Shown here: in pieces, positions 1 through 7,930 of the stretch
Layout: each line of letters opens with the position of its first letter
How positions within the stretch are numbered: the stretch's first letter is position 1
Origin: an uncultured Lachnospiraceae bacterium
Lineage (GTDB): Bacteria; Bacillota; Clostridia; Lachnospirales; Lachnospiraceae
Assembly: GCA_947626945.1 (NCBI GenBank)
Contig: CANQUC010000021.1
Span: forward strand, 1 to 40,914
DNA: 40,914 nt
Reading direction: 5' to 3'
Notes under the pieces: model-generated
The model's input: the letters and a program-made list of their open reading frames with translations, nothing else
Databases searched by the model: none
Told to the model about the DNA's origin: nothing
Made by a program: the position numbers and the translations under genes

Positions 1-390
1 CTCATCGAAGGTTGTTTTCCTTCCCTTGGTCATGATGATTGTTCCTCCTGTCCCGGAAGCTTTCAGCTCCTCATGACCATTATACTTCATAATCCAACTT
101 TTGAGTTGGGTTACCGACATAATTTTGTAGTTCTTGCAAATATCCTGAGGAGAACCCCGGCCTGCCAGGTAGTCTGTAACTGCCTGCTCTTTGAGTTCTT
201 TGGAATAGCGCCGGTTCCCATCCTGTGTAAAGGCATCTGCTCCCATTGACTGATACTTTCTTATCCATGCCTGAAAACTTGCCCGTGTGATCCCTAATCG
301 CTTTGCGATGGCCTTCTGTGATGTCTGCCCGCCCAGATACTCCTGTACGGCGTTGATCATGACATCAGGTTCAAACTTTGTTCTTCTCAA
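1..390 (-). CDS. IS3-family transposase OrfA (partial, continues past window start)
   Basis: The frame is open for 130 codons from a TTG start at 388-390 to the window edge, so the C-terminus is missing. The N-terminal half has a helix-turn-helix of transposase type (residues about 12-45, around QKAIAKRLGITRASFQAWIRK). A second HTH-like unit follows (about 66-102, around YSKELKEQAVTDYLAG). Tandem HTH domains are typical of OrfA proteins of the IS150 group of IS3, which bind the element ends; the catalytic DDE domain is on a downstream OrfB, here outside the window. The TTG start is chosen because GGGAGGGAG lies just upstream and no ATG precedes the conserved region. The family call is by eye; the exact IS name is unknown. 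Confidence 0.8.
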   Translation of the reverse strand, partial: MRRTKFEPDVMINAVQEYLGGQTSQKAIAKRLGITRASFQAWIRKYQSMGADAFTQDGNRRYSKELKEQAVTDYLAGRGSPQDICKNYKIMSVTQLKSWIMKYNGHEELKASGTGGTIIMTKGRKTTFDE

Positions 391-459
391 ATAAAATGCT
401 CCCTCCCAGGCAGCAAGTTTTTTATTATTTCACTTGTCTACCTGAAAGGGAGCATATCA
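391..459 (-). mobile_element. Probable IS3 left terminus and leader
   Basis: This is the non-coding stretch ahead of orfA. On the orfA strand it could begin with TG at 458-459, as IS3 ends do, followed by TGATATGCTCCCTTTC. It contains an inverted repeat (396-410 against 441-455). The other end of the element and any target duplication are outside the window, so the boundary is inferred. Confidence 0.45.
396..455 (-). promoter_or_regulatory. Leader hairpin covering the orfA ribosome binding site
   Basis: Arms 441-455 and 396-410 can form a 15-bp stem in orfA-strand RNA (two G-U pairs) with a 30-base loop. The 3' arm contains the GGGAGGGAG Shine-Dalgarno. Read-through RNA from outside would therefore hide the ribosome site. 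Confidence 0.55.
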
Positions 460-541
460 GACGGTTTGGTCTTCTGTGCTGTCCTTTGTTTTGTCACCGC
501 TTGCAGGCGCTGCCGGCGGCTGTCTGTGACCGCGCGAAAGG

Positions 542-853
542 TCACTTTGAATTGTTTGCCACATCCAGCGCGCTTACTTTTAATTTCTCGGCCCCGTCAA
601 AAAGCTGCTTTCCAAGGGTGTACTCAATGTAAGTCACAGCGTTTTTGTTCTTGTAATAAGCCTCCTGAGCCTTTTTATAATTCTTGGTGGCCTGGATATG
701 ATCGTTGTTGATCCGGCCGCGCAGATCCATGTCTCTGGAATGCACATAGGCTTCCAGATCATAGGTCTTGCCCTCATAAGTAAACTTGGGTCCGGTAAAG
801 GATTCGTCTACTTCATAAGCGCCCAGTTTCGGTTTTTTGCTGAAAAGTCCCAT
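542..853 (-). CDS. Small hypothetical protein (103 aa)
   Basis: I do not recognise this protein. It is 103 residues, soluble and charged, beginning MGLFSKKPKLGAYEVDE, with a Tyr/Lys-rich middle (YKKAQEAYYKNKNA) that could be helical. No signal peptide, membrane segment or metal motif is visible. It is likely a real gene: GGGGAGGA stands about 10 bases before the ATG, and a good promoter (TTGCCA, 17-base spacer, TACAAT) lies just upstream. It reads leftward as a single transcription unit next to the IS3 end. Function unknown. Confidence 0.6.
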   Translation of the reverse strand: MGLFSKKPKLGAYEVDESFTGPKFTYEGKTYDLEAYVHSRDMDLRGRINNDHIQATKNYKKAQEAYYKNKNAVTYIEYTLGKQLFDGAEKLKVSALDVANNSK

Positions 854-888
854 AATGTTCCATCCTCCCCGTGTTTTTTGATAGTCTT

Positions 889-917
889 ATTGTAGCATGT
901 CTGTTTTTTTCTGGCAA
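889..917 (-). promoter_or_regulatory. Sigma-A-like promoter for the 103-aa gene
   Basis: On the minus strand TTGCCA (912-917), a 17-base spacer and TACAAT (889-894) lie about 35 bases before the start codon. Confidence 0.6.
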
Positions 918-927
918 GAGACAGTCT

Positions 928-2022
928 TTATTTTACTTCCGTCATGTATTGATGCAGGAAAGAAAATCCCCAGCCGTTTCCTTCTCTTTGCAGGGCAAAG
1001 CCGTTCTCGATGGTCATGGGCCGGTCGATGATGGCGTCGATCCAGTCAAAGCTTTCCGCGCCGTAAGGGTTGGCTACCGTTGCCAGAAGGGGAACGTCGT
1101 AATCTTTATAATAGTGGGGCAGTACCGGAATGTGATAGGCGTTTGCCAGAGCGGCGCTGTCCCGCCATGCTTCCACGCCTCCAAGCCGGATCAGATCCGG
1201 CTGCCACAGATCCAGAGCCTGTCTGCCGATCAGTTCCCGCAAAGCGACGGTGCTGTATTCCCGCTCGCCCATTGCCAGGCTTACGCGGGTTTTGGAATGG
1301 ATGGCGGCATAGCCATCAAAATCCGTATTGATCACCGGCTCCTCAAACCAGAAGATGCCCAGATCCTCCACCTGACTAATCAGCTTTACCGCGCTGGGCA
1401 CGTCCATGCCCTGGTTGGCGTCCATCATGATCTTTAAGTCGGGGCCTACAGATTCCCGTACCAGATGGAGACGGCGGATATCCCGCTCCATATCCGGACT
1501 TCCCACCTTGATCTTCACGGCGGTAAAGCCTCTCTTTTTATAGTTGACAACTTCTTCCACCAGCTCTTCATCGCTGTAGCTGAGCCAGCCGCCGCTGCCA
1601 TAAACGGGGATCGGCTTTCTGTGACAGCCAAATACCCGGTACACAGGCTGTCCGAGAGTTTTGGCCCAGGCATCCCACAGGGCCACGTTCAGGGTGGCAA
1701 GGGCCCATCTCTGCAGCCCAACCATGCCGAAGTATTCGCTTTCGATCTCATAATCCTTTTGGATCTGGGCGGTTTCGTAAATATGATAATCCCGGTCCAG
1801 GATAAATTTTTTCAGATCTTTCAGAGCGCCCTCAATGGCTCCGGGACTGTAATGGAAGCTCAGCAGATATCCCTGCCCCACCACGCCGTTGGCGGCCTCC
1901 GCCTCCAGCACATAAAACGCGATCTTGCTGATGTCGTGGGTGGCGTCGGCAATGGGCTGGCTGATCTGGCTCACAGCCTGATAGATCCGCAGATCCCTGA
2001 TTCGTGTTTCAGAATTGTTCAT
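928..2022 (-). CDS. Enolase-superfamily (mandelate racemase-type) sugar-acid dehydratase
   Basis: This 364-aa protein belongs to the mandelate racemase/muconate lactonizing enzyme family, which abstracts an alpha proton from carboxylate substrates, usually dehydrating aldonic or aldaric acids. Visible signatures: the KxK base motif (K170-I-K172), Mg2+ ligands in MMDAN (D201), WFEEP (E227) and MGERE (E253), and a possible Asp/His dyad (D276 in WQPDLIRLGG, H303 in VLPHYYKDYD). The dyad points to the MR subgroup, so both KxK and His could act as bases. Start: the ATG at 2022, which has AAGGATG upstream; an in-frame start 22 codons earlier would overlap the promoter. The divergent short-chain dehydrogenase suggests a sugar-acid pathway. 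The substrate cannot be read from sequence. Confidence 0.85.
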   Translation of the reverse strand: MNNSETRIRDLRIYQAVSQISQPIADATHDISKIAFYVLEAEAANGVVGQGYLLSFHYSPGAIEGALKDLKKFILDRDYHIYETAQIQKDYEIESEYFGMVGLQRWALATLNVALWDAWAKTLGQPVYRVFGCHRKPIPVYGSGGWLSYSDEELVEEVVNYKKRGFTAVKIKVGSPDMERDIRRLHLVRESVGPDLKIMMDANQGMDVPSAVKLISQVEDLGIFWFEEPVINTDFDGYAAIHSKTRVSLAMGEREYSTVALRELIGRQALDLWQPDLIRLGGVEAWRDSAALANAYHIPVLPHYYKDYDVPLLATVANPYGAESFDWIDAIIDRPMTIENGFALQREGNGWGFSFLHQYMTEVK

Positions 2023-2059
2023 TGGTACACATCCTTTCCTTATATAGGTTTCTGGTAAA

Positions 2060-2088
2060 ATTATAGTACATCCGGCAGGGAAATCCAA
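2060..2088 (-). promoter_or_regulatory. Promoter for the enolase-superfamily gene
   Basis: Minus strand: TTGGAT (2083-2088), 17-base spacer, perfect TATAAT (2060-2065). Its position makes the ATG at 2022 the sensible start. Confidence 0.65.
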
Positions 2089-2115
2089 GCGGTAATATGA
2101 AATTTCAGAATTTCA

Positions 2116-2144
2116 TTGCAGCATGGGACAAAGTAAGTTAAAAT
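2116..2144 (+). promoter_or_regulatory. Promoter for the SDR gene
   Basis: TTGCAG (2116-2121), 17-base spacer, TAAAAT (2139-2144). It sits back to back with the opposing promoter at 2060-2088, only 27 bases apart, so one regulator bound between them could control both genes. Confidence 0.55.
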
Positions 2145-2180
2145 CGAAAATGAGCAATTATCACAAACGGAGGATTTGAT

Positions 2181-2936
2181 ATGGAAAATACAGCAAAAGA
2201 ACTGACGGGACGTACCGGTATTGTCACCGGCGGCAGCAGCGGCATCGGCTACGCCATTGCCAACGTGCTGGCGGAGGCGGGAGCGTCGGTCTATGCCATC
2301 AGCCGCACCGGCCATGTAAAGGAAGGGCTGCCGGAAAGCAAAAAAGGGGTATGCCATGTGAAAGGAGACGTGACGGATTTCGCCGGCATGGAGGCGCTGG
2401 TAAAGGAGATCGGAAGCCGTGACGGCATTGATTTTCTGGTGAACGACGCCGGCATTACAAAAAAGACAAGGGCAGAAGTGTTTCCCATGGAGGACTTTGA
2501 ACGGATCCTCCAGGTGAATGTCACCAGTATTTTCCGCCTTTGCCAGCTTTGTTATCCTTACTTAAAAGAAAGCCCTCATAAGGGCCGGATCGTCAATATC
2601 AGCAGCATGGCGGCCCATCTTGGATTTTCGGAGGTGGTGCCCTACTGTACAAGCAAAGCGGCCCTGTGCGGCATGACAAGAGGCCTGGCGGTAGAGTGGG
2701 CCAACGACAATCTCTGTGTAAACAGCATTGCGCCGGGATGGTTTCCCAGTGAGATGAACAAACAGGTCATGACGCCGGAGCGAAAAAAAGCGATCCTGGG
2801 ACGGATGCCGGTGCATGCCTTTGGGGATACAAAGGATCTGGGAGAGATGGCGAGATTTCTTCTGGGAGACGGGGCAAAATATATTACCGGCCAGGATTTC
2901 GCGGTGGACGGCGGAGCTCTCGCGTTTGGGTTTTAA
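2181..2936 (+). CDS. Short-chain dehydrogenase/reductase (gluconate 5-dehydrogenase / KduD-like)
   Basis: A classical SDR of 251 aa, the usual family length. The NAD(P) Rossmann motif TGGSSGIG is at residues 16-23, the structural NNAG motif appears as NDAG at 88-91, and the catalytic residues are the SS at 141-142 and Y155/K159 (YCTSK). The C-terminal ITGQDFAVDGG is standard for sugar/polyol SDRs. Family resemblance is closest to 2-deoxy-gluconate or gluconate dehydrogenases, which interconvert keto and hydroxy sugar acids. GGAGG precedes the ATG by 7 bases. It diverges from the dehydratase at 928-2022, suggesting a shared sugar-acid route; the actual substrate is inferred, not seen. Confidence 0.85.
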   Translation: MENTAKELTGRTGIVTGGSSGIGYAIANVLAEAGASVYAISRTGHVKEGLPESKKGVCHVKGDVTDFAGMEALVKEIGSRDGIDFLVNDAGITKKTRAEVFPMEDFERILQVNVTSIFRLCQLCYPYLKESPHKGRIVNISSMAAHLGFSEVVPYCTSKAALCGMTRGLAVEWANDNLCVNSIAPGWFPSEMNKQVMTPERKKAILGRMPVHAFGDTKDLGEMARFLLGDGAKYITGQDFAVDGGALAFGF

Positions 2937-3001
2937 AAAATCTGCGGCCTGTTTGCGGCGCCGGGGCATAGGGCGCTGAAAGGCCGCGCTGTGGAGGAAT
3001 C

Positions 3002-3697
3002 ATGATGAAACAGAAAATCGGTATTGTGGCAGTCTGCGGGCTGCTTCTGGCATTTTGCGCAGCCGGCTGCGGAGGAAAGGAACCGAATGCCGCCGGAAAT
3101 GAAGAACTAAGAGATCTCAATCAGACCGCCATGCCCGAAGAGGGGGAGGAGATCGCGGTGATGGAAGTGGCCGGCATGGGCACCATCAGGCTCCGGTTGT
3201 TCCCGGAAGCGGCTCCAAAGGCGGTGGAAAATTTTAAGACCCATGCCAGGGACGGTTATTATAACGGCGTGACCTTTCACCGGATCGTAAATGATTTTAT
3301 GATCCAGGGCGGCGACCCTACCGGTATGGGCGGCGGAGGAGAAAGCATCTGGGGAGAACCCTTTGAGGATGAATGCAATGATGTGCTGATGCCGATCCGG
3401 GGCGCGCTCTGTATGGCAAACCGGGGAGCGGACACAAACGGGAGCCAGTTTTTCATTGTACAGGCAAAAGACCCCAATCTGGAAACGGCCTCCGGCCTTA
3501 CCGAAGCGCAAAAGAAGCTGTTTGAGGAAAACGGCGGGACACCCTGGCTGGCCGGTCTGCATACGGTATTCGGACAGGTGATTCAGGGGATGGACGTGGT
3601 AGATGCCATTGCCGCCGAGCCTGCGGATCCGGAGAGCGGAAAGCCTCTGGAGGACGTGGTCATTACGGAAGTGAAGATAGAAAAATATTCCGGATAA
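3002..3697 (+). CDS. Peptidyl-prolyl cis-trans isomerase, cyclophilin type, lipoprotein
   Basis: A 231-aa secreted cyclophilin that would catalyse proline isomerisation in proteins folding outside the membrane. The N-terminus is a lipoprotein signal: MKQK, a hydrophobic stretch, then AAGC with the lipidated cysteine at residue 23. A short linker leads to the cyclophilin fold (from about residue 48). Core motifs are FHRIVNDFMIQGGDP, GGGGESIWGEPFEDE and MANRGADTNGSQFFI, which hold the active-site Arg, Phe and Gln. GGAGG lies just before two adjacent ATGs (3002 and 3005), and either may start the protein. It begins 65 bases after the SDR and may be partly co-transcribed, though the functions are unrelated. 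Confidence 0.92.
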   Translation: MMKQKIGIVAVCGLLLAFCAAGCGGKEPNAAGNEELRDLNQTAMPEEGEEIAVMEVAGMGTIRLRLFPEAAPKAVENFKTHARDGYYNGVTFHRIVNDFMIQGGDPTGMGGGGESIWGEPFEDECNDVLMPIRGALCMANRGADTNGSQFFIVQAKDPNLETASGLTEAQKKLFEENGGTPWLAGLHTVFGQVIQGMDVVDAIAAEPADPESGKPLEDVVITEVKIEKYSG

Positions 3698-3782
3698 ACC
3701 GAACACAAAAGTCCGTTTTAATGGACACCGTATATTGTATACTTGCAGTATCAAATGAAGAGAAACGAAAGGAGATACTGCT

Positions 3783-4010
3783 ATGAAACAATATACAGAT
3801 GACAGAACGGCTGTGGGAGGAATGAATCTGGACTGCCTGATTTTAAGTCCGGCCTTTGCGGCCAGACAGCCCCGCCTTACCGGCCGGGAATCCGAGAAAA
3901 CCCGCAGAAAGGAAAAGCTGAAAAAACCGGTTCTCACAAGCGGGGACCGGATGCTCCTGCAGGTGACGGGGCTGGTGTGGATCGCAATTGTACTTTCTGT
4001 GTTCTGCTGA
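3783..4010 (+). CDS. Small membrane-anchored hypothetical protein (75 aa)
   Basis: Unrecognised. The first 55 residues are polar and basic (RESEKTRRKEKLKKP) and the last 20 form one hydrophobic segment (LLQVTGLVWIAIVLSVFC), so it is probably tail-anchored with the N-terminus inside. The start is well supported by GAAAGGAGATACTGCT before the ATG. It is convergent with ahcY, with only 49 bases between and no clear terminator. Function unknown. Confidence 0.6.
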   Translation: MKQYTDDRTAVGGMNLDCLILSPAFAARQPRLTGRESEKTRRKEKLKKPVLTSGDRMLLQVTGLVWIAIVLSVFC

Positions 4011-4059
4011 TACAGACATGGAAAAGAACGTGATCGTATGGTATTTCCGGCAGAAGAGC

Positions 4060-5310
4060 TTACAGGGCGGAGCTGTTTAAATACGCCGCCTGCTCTTCTG
4101 TCAGGCTGTCAATGGATTTTCCCATGAATTTCAGTTTTCGCGCGGCCACGTCCAGGTCGATCTGTCTGGGAACGCTGATCAGCTTTTCCGTAAGCGAGCC
4201 CCGGTGATCCACCAGATATTTGGCGCTCAAAGCCTGAATGGCAAAACTCATATCCATAATTTCCGCGGGATGTCCGTCTCCCGCGGCCAGATTTACAAGC
4301 CGGCCTTCCGCGAGAACATAGAGGAACCGGCCTTTTTCAATTTCGTAGCCCATAATGTTTTTGCGCTGTTCTCTCACGGAAAGAGCCATTTCCCGAAGTC
4401 CCGCCATATCGATCTCTACGTCGAAATGTCCCGCGTTGCACAGGATGGCGCCGTCTTTCATAAGAGAGAAGTGCTTTTTGGAAATCACCTTGCAGCAGCC
4501 GGTAACGGTGACAAAGAAGTCTCCGATCCTGGCGGCCTGCTCCATGGGCATCACGTCAAAACCGTCCATGATGGCTTCGATGGCCTTTACGGGATCCACT
4601 TCCGTGACCACCACTCGGGCGCCCAGGCCTTTTGCCCGCATGGACACGCCCTTGCCGCACCAGCCGTAACCGGCCACGACAACGATCTTTCCGGCCACGA
4701 TCAGGTTGGTGGTGCGGTTGATGCCGTCCCATACAGACTGACCCGTGCCGTACCGGTTGTCAAAAAGGTGTTTGCAGTCGGCATTGTTGACCATGACCAT
4801 GGGAAACCGGAGCTTTCCCTCTTTTTCCATTGCCATCAGCCGGATGATGCCGGTGGTGGTTTCCTCGCAGCCGCCGATGACCTGGTGGATCAGGTGGGGA
4901 TAGCGGGTATGGAGGGCGTGAACCAGGTCGCCGCCGTCGTCAATGATGATGTTGGGGCCGGCCTCCAGCACACGGCTGATGTGCCGCTCATATTCTTCCG
5001 GCGTGCTGCCGTACCAGGCAAAGACCTTCAGGCCGGAAGCCACAAGGGCCGCGGCCACATCGTCCTGGGTGGACAGCGGATTGCTGCCGGTAACATACAT
5101 ATCCGCTCCACCTGCGGCAAGCACCTTGCAAAGATAGGCGGTTTTAGCTTCCAGATGTACGGAAAGGGCGATCCGGATATGCGCAAAAGGTTTGGTCTGT
5201 ATGAATTCTTCTTCCAGGCTGCGAAGCAGCGGACAGTTTTTTTTGACCCAGTCGATCTTTTGATCCCCTGAAGGCGCCAGGGAGAGATCGCGAATTTCAC
5301 TGTTCATCAT
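4060..5310 (-). CDS. ahcY: Adenosylhomocysteinase
   Basis: Hydrolyses S-adenosylhomocysteine to adenosine and homocysteine in the cytosol, using tightly bound NAD+, and so relieves product inhibition of methyltransferases. At 416 aa it is the short bacterial/archaeal form. The NAD-binding motif GYGWCGKG is at 214-221. Catalytic positions of the family are visible: IIIDDGGD (about 122-128), GCEETTTG (148-154) and the K180/D184 pair in CKHLFDN. The long form's C-terminal KPDxYRY tail is absent; the protein ends LTEEQAAYLNSSAL, as short forms do. The start is one of two adjacent ATGs (5310, 5307) behind AAAGGATTGAG. It is a single-gene unit; no SAH or SAM riboswitch was recognised upstream. Confidence 0.93.
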   Translation of the reverse strand: MMNSEIRDLSLAPSGDQKIDWVKKNCPLLRSLEEEFIQTKPFAHIRIALSVHLEAKTAYLCKVLAAGGADMYVTGSNPLSTQDDVAAALVASGLKVFAWYGSTPEEYERHISRVLEAGPNIIIDDGGDLVHALHTRYPHLIHQVIGGCEETTTGIIRLMAMEKEGKLRFPMVMVNNADCKHLFDNRYGTGQSVWDGINRTTNLIVAGKIVVVAGYGWCGKGVSMRAKGLGARVVVTEVDPVKAIEAIMDGFDVMPMEQAARIGDFFVTVTGCCKVISKKHFSLMKDGAILCNAGHFDVEIDMAGLREMALSVREQRKNIMGYEIEKGRFLYVLAEGRLVNLAAGDGHPAEIMDMSFAIQALSAKYLVDHRGSLTEKLISVPRQIDLDVAARKLKFMGKSIDSLTEEQAAYLNSSAL

Positions 5311-5493
5311 AAACTCAATCCTTTCATTTTTCAGAGATTTCTTTCTGGCAGATGTATCGTAACACATTCCCCCAAAAAAGGCTATCTTTTTTCAAAAAAT
5401 CCTTTGAGATAAGGCTTTTTTGAGCATTTGCTCCCTGCGTAATTTGTAAAAATAATACGAACGATTTTTCTTTCAAATCCCGGCGGCCTCCTT

Positions 5494-5499
5494 TATAAT
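5494..5499 (+). promoter_or_regulatory. Probable -10 element for the 235-aa membrane gene
   Basis: A perfect TATAAT, 74 bases before the ATG at 5573. The hexamer 17 bases upstream (TTTCAA) is a poor -35, so only the -10 is convincing. Confidence 0.4.
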
Positions 5500-5572
5500 A
5501 ACTCTATAACAACGGGCCATGGGACAGGCTCCCTGCCCGGAATCAATAAGGCCGATGGAAAGGAGACCCTAT

Positions 5573-6280
5573 ATGCTGAAAGAAATCTTGGAAGGCAGAG
5601 CATTGCTCTATGCCATGATTGTGATCTGCGGCGCAGGCGTGATCAGCAAGCTGGCAGTATGGATTTCTTACAGAAGATTAACGAAGGCCACAGAAAATAT
5701 CGCAGCCTCCAAAAATGCACTGACAAGACAACTGAAACTGAAATTTGAGAACTGTTACAAACTGAACTTAAATGTGCAGAATGTTCCCGCTTTTGTGGAT
5801 AAATACCTGCAAAGCTACAAAGTCTGCGGGATCCGGGTACATACGGCAAACAGGATCCTGCCCTCCGCGGCGTTTCTGACAGCCGTTTTAGGAGCGGCCG
5901 CCGCTTTCTTTTCGTACTGGCTGGATATGGGCGCCAGACAGATTGTGTTTTACGGAGCGGTGTCGGCGCTGGGCGTGCTGATCCTTGGCTTTGCCGCCAG
6001 CTTTCTGGATATCCGGGACAACCGGGAAATGGCGGTGACCAATCTGCAGGACTATCTGGAAAACAAGCTGACCAACCGCCTGCAGCATGAATATGACGAC
6101 GGCGCGGCAAAGAACCTTGTGGAGGAAAAGGAAGCGGTGAATCTGCTTAAGCAGGGAAAGGCCCAGACAGCCGCCGCCAGTTTAAAGATCAAAAAGCCCA
6201 AAGCCGAAAAAAAGCCAAAGGACGATTCCATAAACGAGGAAGAAGTGATCCGGGAGATCCTGCGGGAATTTCTTACATAA
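5573..6280 (+). CDS. Hypothetical membrane protein (235 aa)
   Basis: Not recognised beyond topology. Hydrophobic segments are at about residues 11-31, 97-117 and 124-144. A basic, coiled region lies between the first two, and the C-terminal tail is highly charged (KIKKPKAEKKPKDDSINEEEVIREILREF). The last part looks like an amphipathic helix that could bind a cytosolic partner. The ATG at 5573 is preferred over an upstream in-frame ATG (5519) because GGAAAGGAGA precedes it. It lies between divergent ahcY and co-directional pgi. Function unknown. Confidence 0.65.
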   Translation: MLKEILEGRALLYAMIVICGAGVISKLAVWISYRRLTKATENIAASKNALTRQLKLKFENCYKLNLNVQNVPAFVDKYLQSYKVCGIRVHTANRILPSAAFLTAVLGAAAAFFSYWLDMGARQIVFYGAVSALGVLILGFAASFLDIRDNREMAVTNLQDYLENKLTNRLQHEYDDGAAKNLVEEKEAVNLLKQGKAQTAAASLKIKKPKAEKKPKDDSINEEEVIREILREFLT

Positions 6281-6284
6281 CCCC

Positions 6285-6313
6285 TTGCGGGAACCGGCAG
6301 ATTTTGGTAGAAT
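6285..6313 (+). promoter_or_regulatory. Promoter for pgi
   Basis: TTGCGG (6285-6290), 17-base spacer, TAGAAT (6308-6313), starting 5 bases after the upstream stop codon. A small hairpin, GCAC/GTGC (6331-6346), would lie in the leader. Confidence 0.55.
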
Positions 6314-6393
6314 AAAATACATGCAGAACTGCACGAAATTTTGTGCGATCAACCAAAAGAAAGTCTGCGGTGCAGACGGGAAGGCGGCGTATT

Positions 6394-7743
6394 ATGGCAA
6401 ATAAAGTGACATTTGATTATTCCAGGGCAGCTTCCTTTATCAGTGAGGGTGAAGTGGAGCTGATGAAAAAACTGGCAGGCGACGCGAAAGAGCAGCTGCT
6501 GGCAAGAACCGGAGCGGGAAATGATTTCCTGGGCTGGATCGATCTGCCGGTAGACTACGACAAAGAAGAGTTTGCCCGGATTCAGGCAGCGGCAGAGAAG
6601 ATCCAAAAGGACAGCCAGGTACTGCTGGTCATCGGGATCGGCGGCTCATATCTGGGCGCGCGGGCGGCTGTTGAATTTCTGCGGCACAACTTTTACAATA
6701 TGGTTTCCAGTGAGATCCGAAAAACCCCGGAAATCTATTTTGTGGGAAACAACATCAGCAGTACATACATCACCCACCTGCTGGACGTGATCGGAGACCG
6801 GGATTTTTCCATCAACATGATCTCCAAATCCGGCACCACCACGGAGCCGGCCATTGCGTTCAGGGTATTCAAAAAACGCCTGGAAGAAAAATACGGCAAA
6901 GAACAGGCGGCAAAGCGGATTTACGCCACCACCGACAGGGCCAGAGGCGCACTGAAGAATCTGGCTACGGAGGAAGGATACGAAAGCTTTGTGGTGCCTG
7001 ACGACGTAGGAGGACGTTTCTCCGTGCTGACCGCGGTAGGGCTGCTTCCCATTGCCGTCAGCGGCGCCGATATCACAAAGCTGATGGAGGGCGCGGCAAG
7101 AGGACGCCAGCAGGCCATTCAAGCGCCATTTGAAGAAAGCGACGCGCTTCAGTACGCAGCCATCCGCAACATTCTTCTGCGGAAAGGAAAGGCAATTGAG
7201 ATCCTGGCCAATTATGAGCCAAGCCTCCACTATGTATCCGAGTGGTGGAAACAGCTTTACGGCGAGAGCGAGGGCAAAGATCAGAGAGGAATCTTCCCGG
7301 CAGCGGTAGATCTGACCACAGATCTTCACTCCATGGGACAGTTTATCCAGGACGGATCCCGCAATCTCTTTGAGACGGTGATCAATGTGGAAGAGTCCAG
7401 GTGTGAGCTTGTGCTGGAGGAAGAGCCGGTAGATCTGGACGGACTGAACTATCTGGCAGGCAAGACCGTAGATTTTATCAACAAGAGCGCCATGAACGGA
7501 ACGATTCTGGCCCATACAGACGGAAACGTGCCCAACCTGATGGTGACGGTGCCCAGACAGGACGAGATTTCCCTGGGAGAGCTGTTCTACTTTTTTGAAT
7601 TCGCGTGCGGGGTCAGCGGATACCTGCTTGGGGTGAATCCTTTCAACCAGCCCGGCGTGGAAAGCTACAAGAAAAATATGTTTGCGCTTCTGGGGAAACC
7701 CGGATTTGAGAAAGAGCGGGAAGCGCTGCTGAAAAGATTATAA
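6394..7743 (+). CDS. pgi: Glucose-6-phosphate isomerase
   Basis: Interconverts glucose 6-phosphate and fructose 6-phosphate in glycolysis. The 449-aa length is that of the short Gram-positive form. Recognisable sections are the sugar-phosphate-binding region with [12 protein letters not shown] near 86-97, [30 protein letters not shown], and the C-terminal family signature around [15 protein letters not shown]. The ATG at 6394 is chosen because it follows GGAAGGCGGCG; the upstream in-frame extension has no family similarity. It feeds the same pathway as the PPi-phosphofructokinase at 26099 and links to glycogen synthesis at 38052. A hairpin follows the stop codon. Confidence 0.96.
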   Translation: MANKVTFDYSRAASFISEGEVELMKKLAGDAKEQLLARTGAGNDFLGWIDLPVDYDKEEFARIQAAAEKIQKDSQVLLVIGIGGSYLGARAAVEFLRHNFYNMVSSEIRKTPEIYFVGNNISSTYITHLLDVIGDRDFSINMISKSGTTTEPAIAFRVFKKRLEEKYGKEQAAKRIYATTDRARGALKNLATEEGYESFVVPDDVGGRFSVLTAVGLLPIAVSGADITKLMEGAARGRQQAIQAPFEESDALQYAAIRNILLRKGKAIEILANYEPSLHYVSEWWKQLYGESEGKDQRGIFPAAVDLTTDLHSMGQFIQDGSRNLFETVINVEESRCELVLEEEPVDLDGLNYLAGKTVDFINKSAMNGTILAHTDGNVPNLMVTVPRQDEISLGELFYFFEFACGVSGYLLGVNPFNQPGVESYKKNMFALLGKPGFEKEREALLKRL

Positions 7744-7756
7744 GAAATGACAGGGG

Positions 7757-7784
7757 GATTGCACGAAAGGTGCGATCCCTTTCT
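7757..7784 (+). terminator. Hairpin after pgi, possible weak terminator
   Basis: GGGATTGCAC and GTGCGATCCC form a nearly perfect 10-bp stem around a short AAAG-type loop, followed by TTTCTG. The T run is short, so termination would be partial and the next gene could still be read. Confidence 0.4.
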
Positions 7785-7912
7785 GCCTGTGGAGCAGAAA
7801 ACCTGCGGACAGAAAGTGACAGAAGAACTGCAGAACAGGAAGTTTGCGGGCAAAAGTTCCGCAGGACAGAAGAGCTGCAGGACGGAAAGTCTGTGGAGCA
7901 GAATTAAGGATT
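7780..7912 (+). repeat. Imperfect tandem repeats between pgi and the dehydrogenase gene
   Basis: Related strings recur: CTGTGGAGCAGAA occurs near 7787 and 7891, and GAAGAACTGCAGAACAGGAAG (7823-7843) resembles GAAGAGCTGCAGGACGGAAAG (7869-7889). Small hairpins are possible, such as TTTCTGC with GCAGAAA. A 67-codon frame crosses this stretch but has no family features. Confidence 0.4.
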
Positions 7913-7930
7913 TGGAGGAAGCGGGATTCC

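Noticed and set aside
4204-5271. A 355-codon plus-strand frame
   Set aside because: It lies opposite ahcY in full, lacks a ribosome site and has no family features; ahcY motifs are clear.
5311-5572. SAH or SAM riboswitch upstream of ahcY
   Set aside because: No conserved core or consistent stem set was found in the leader.
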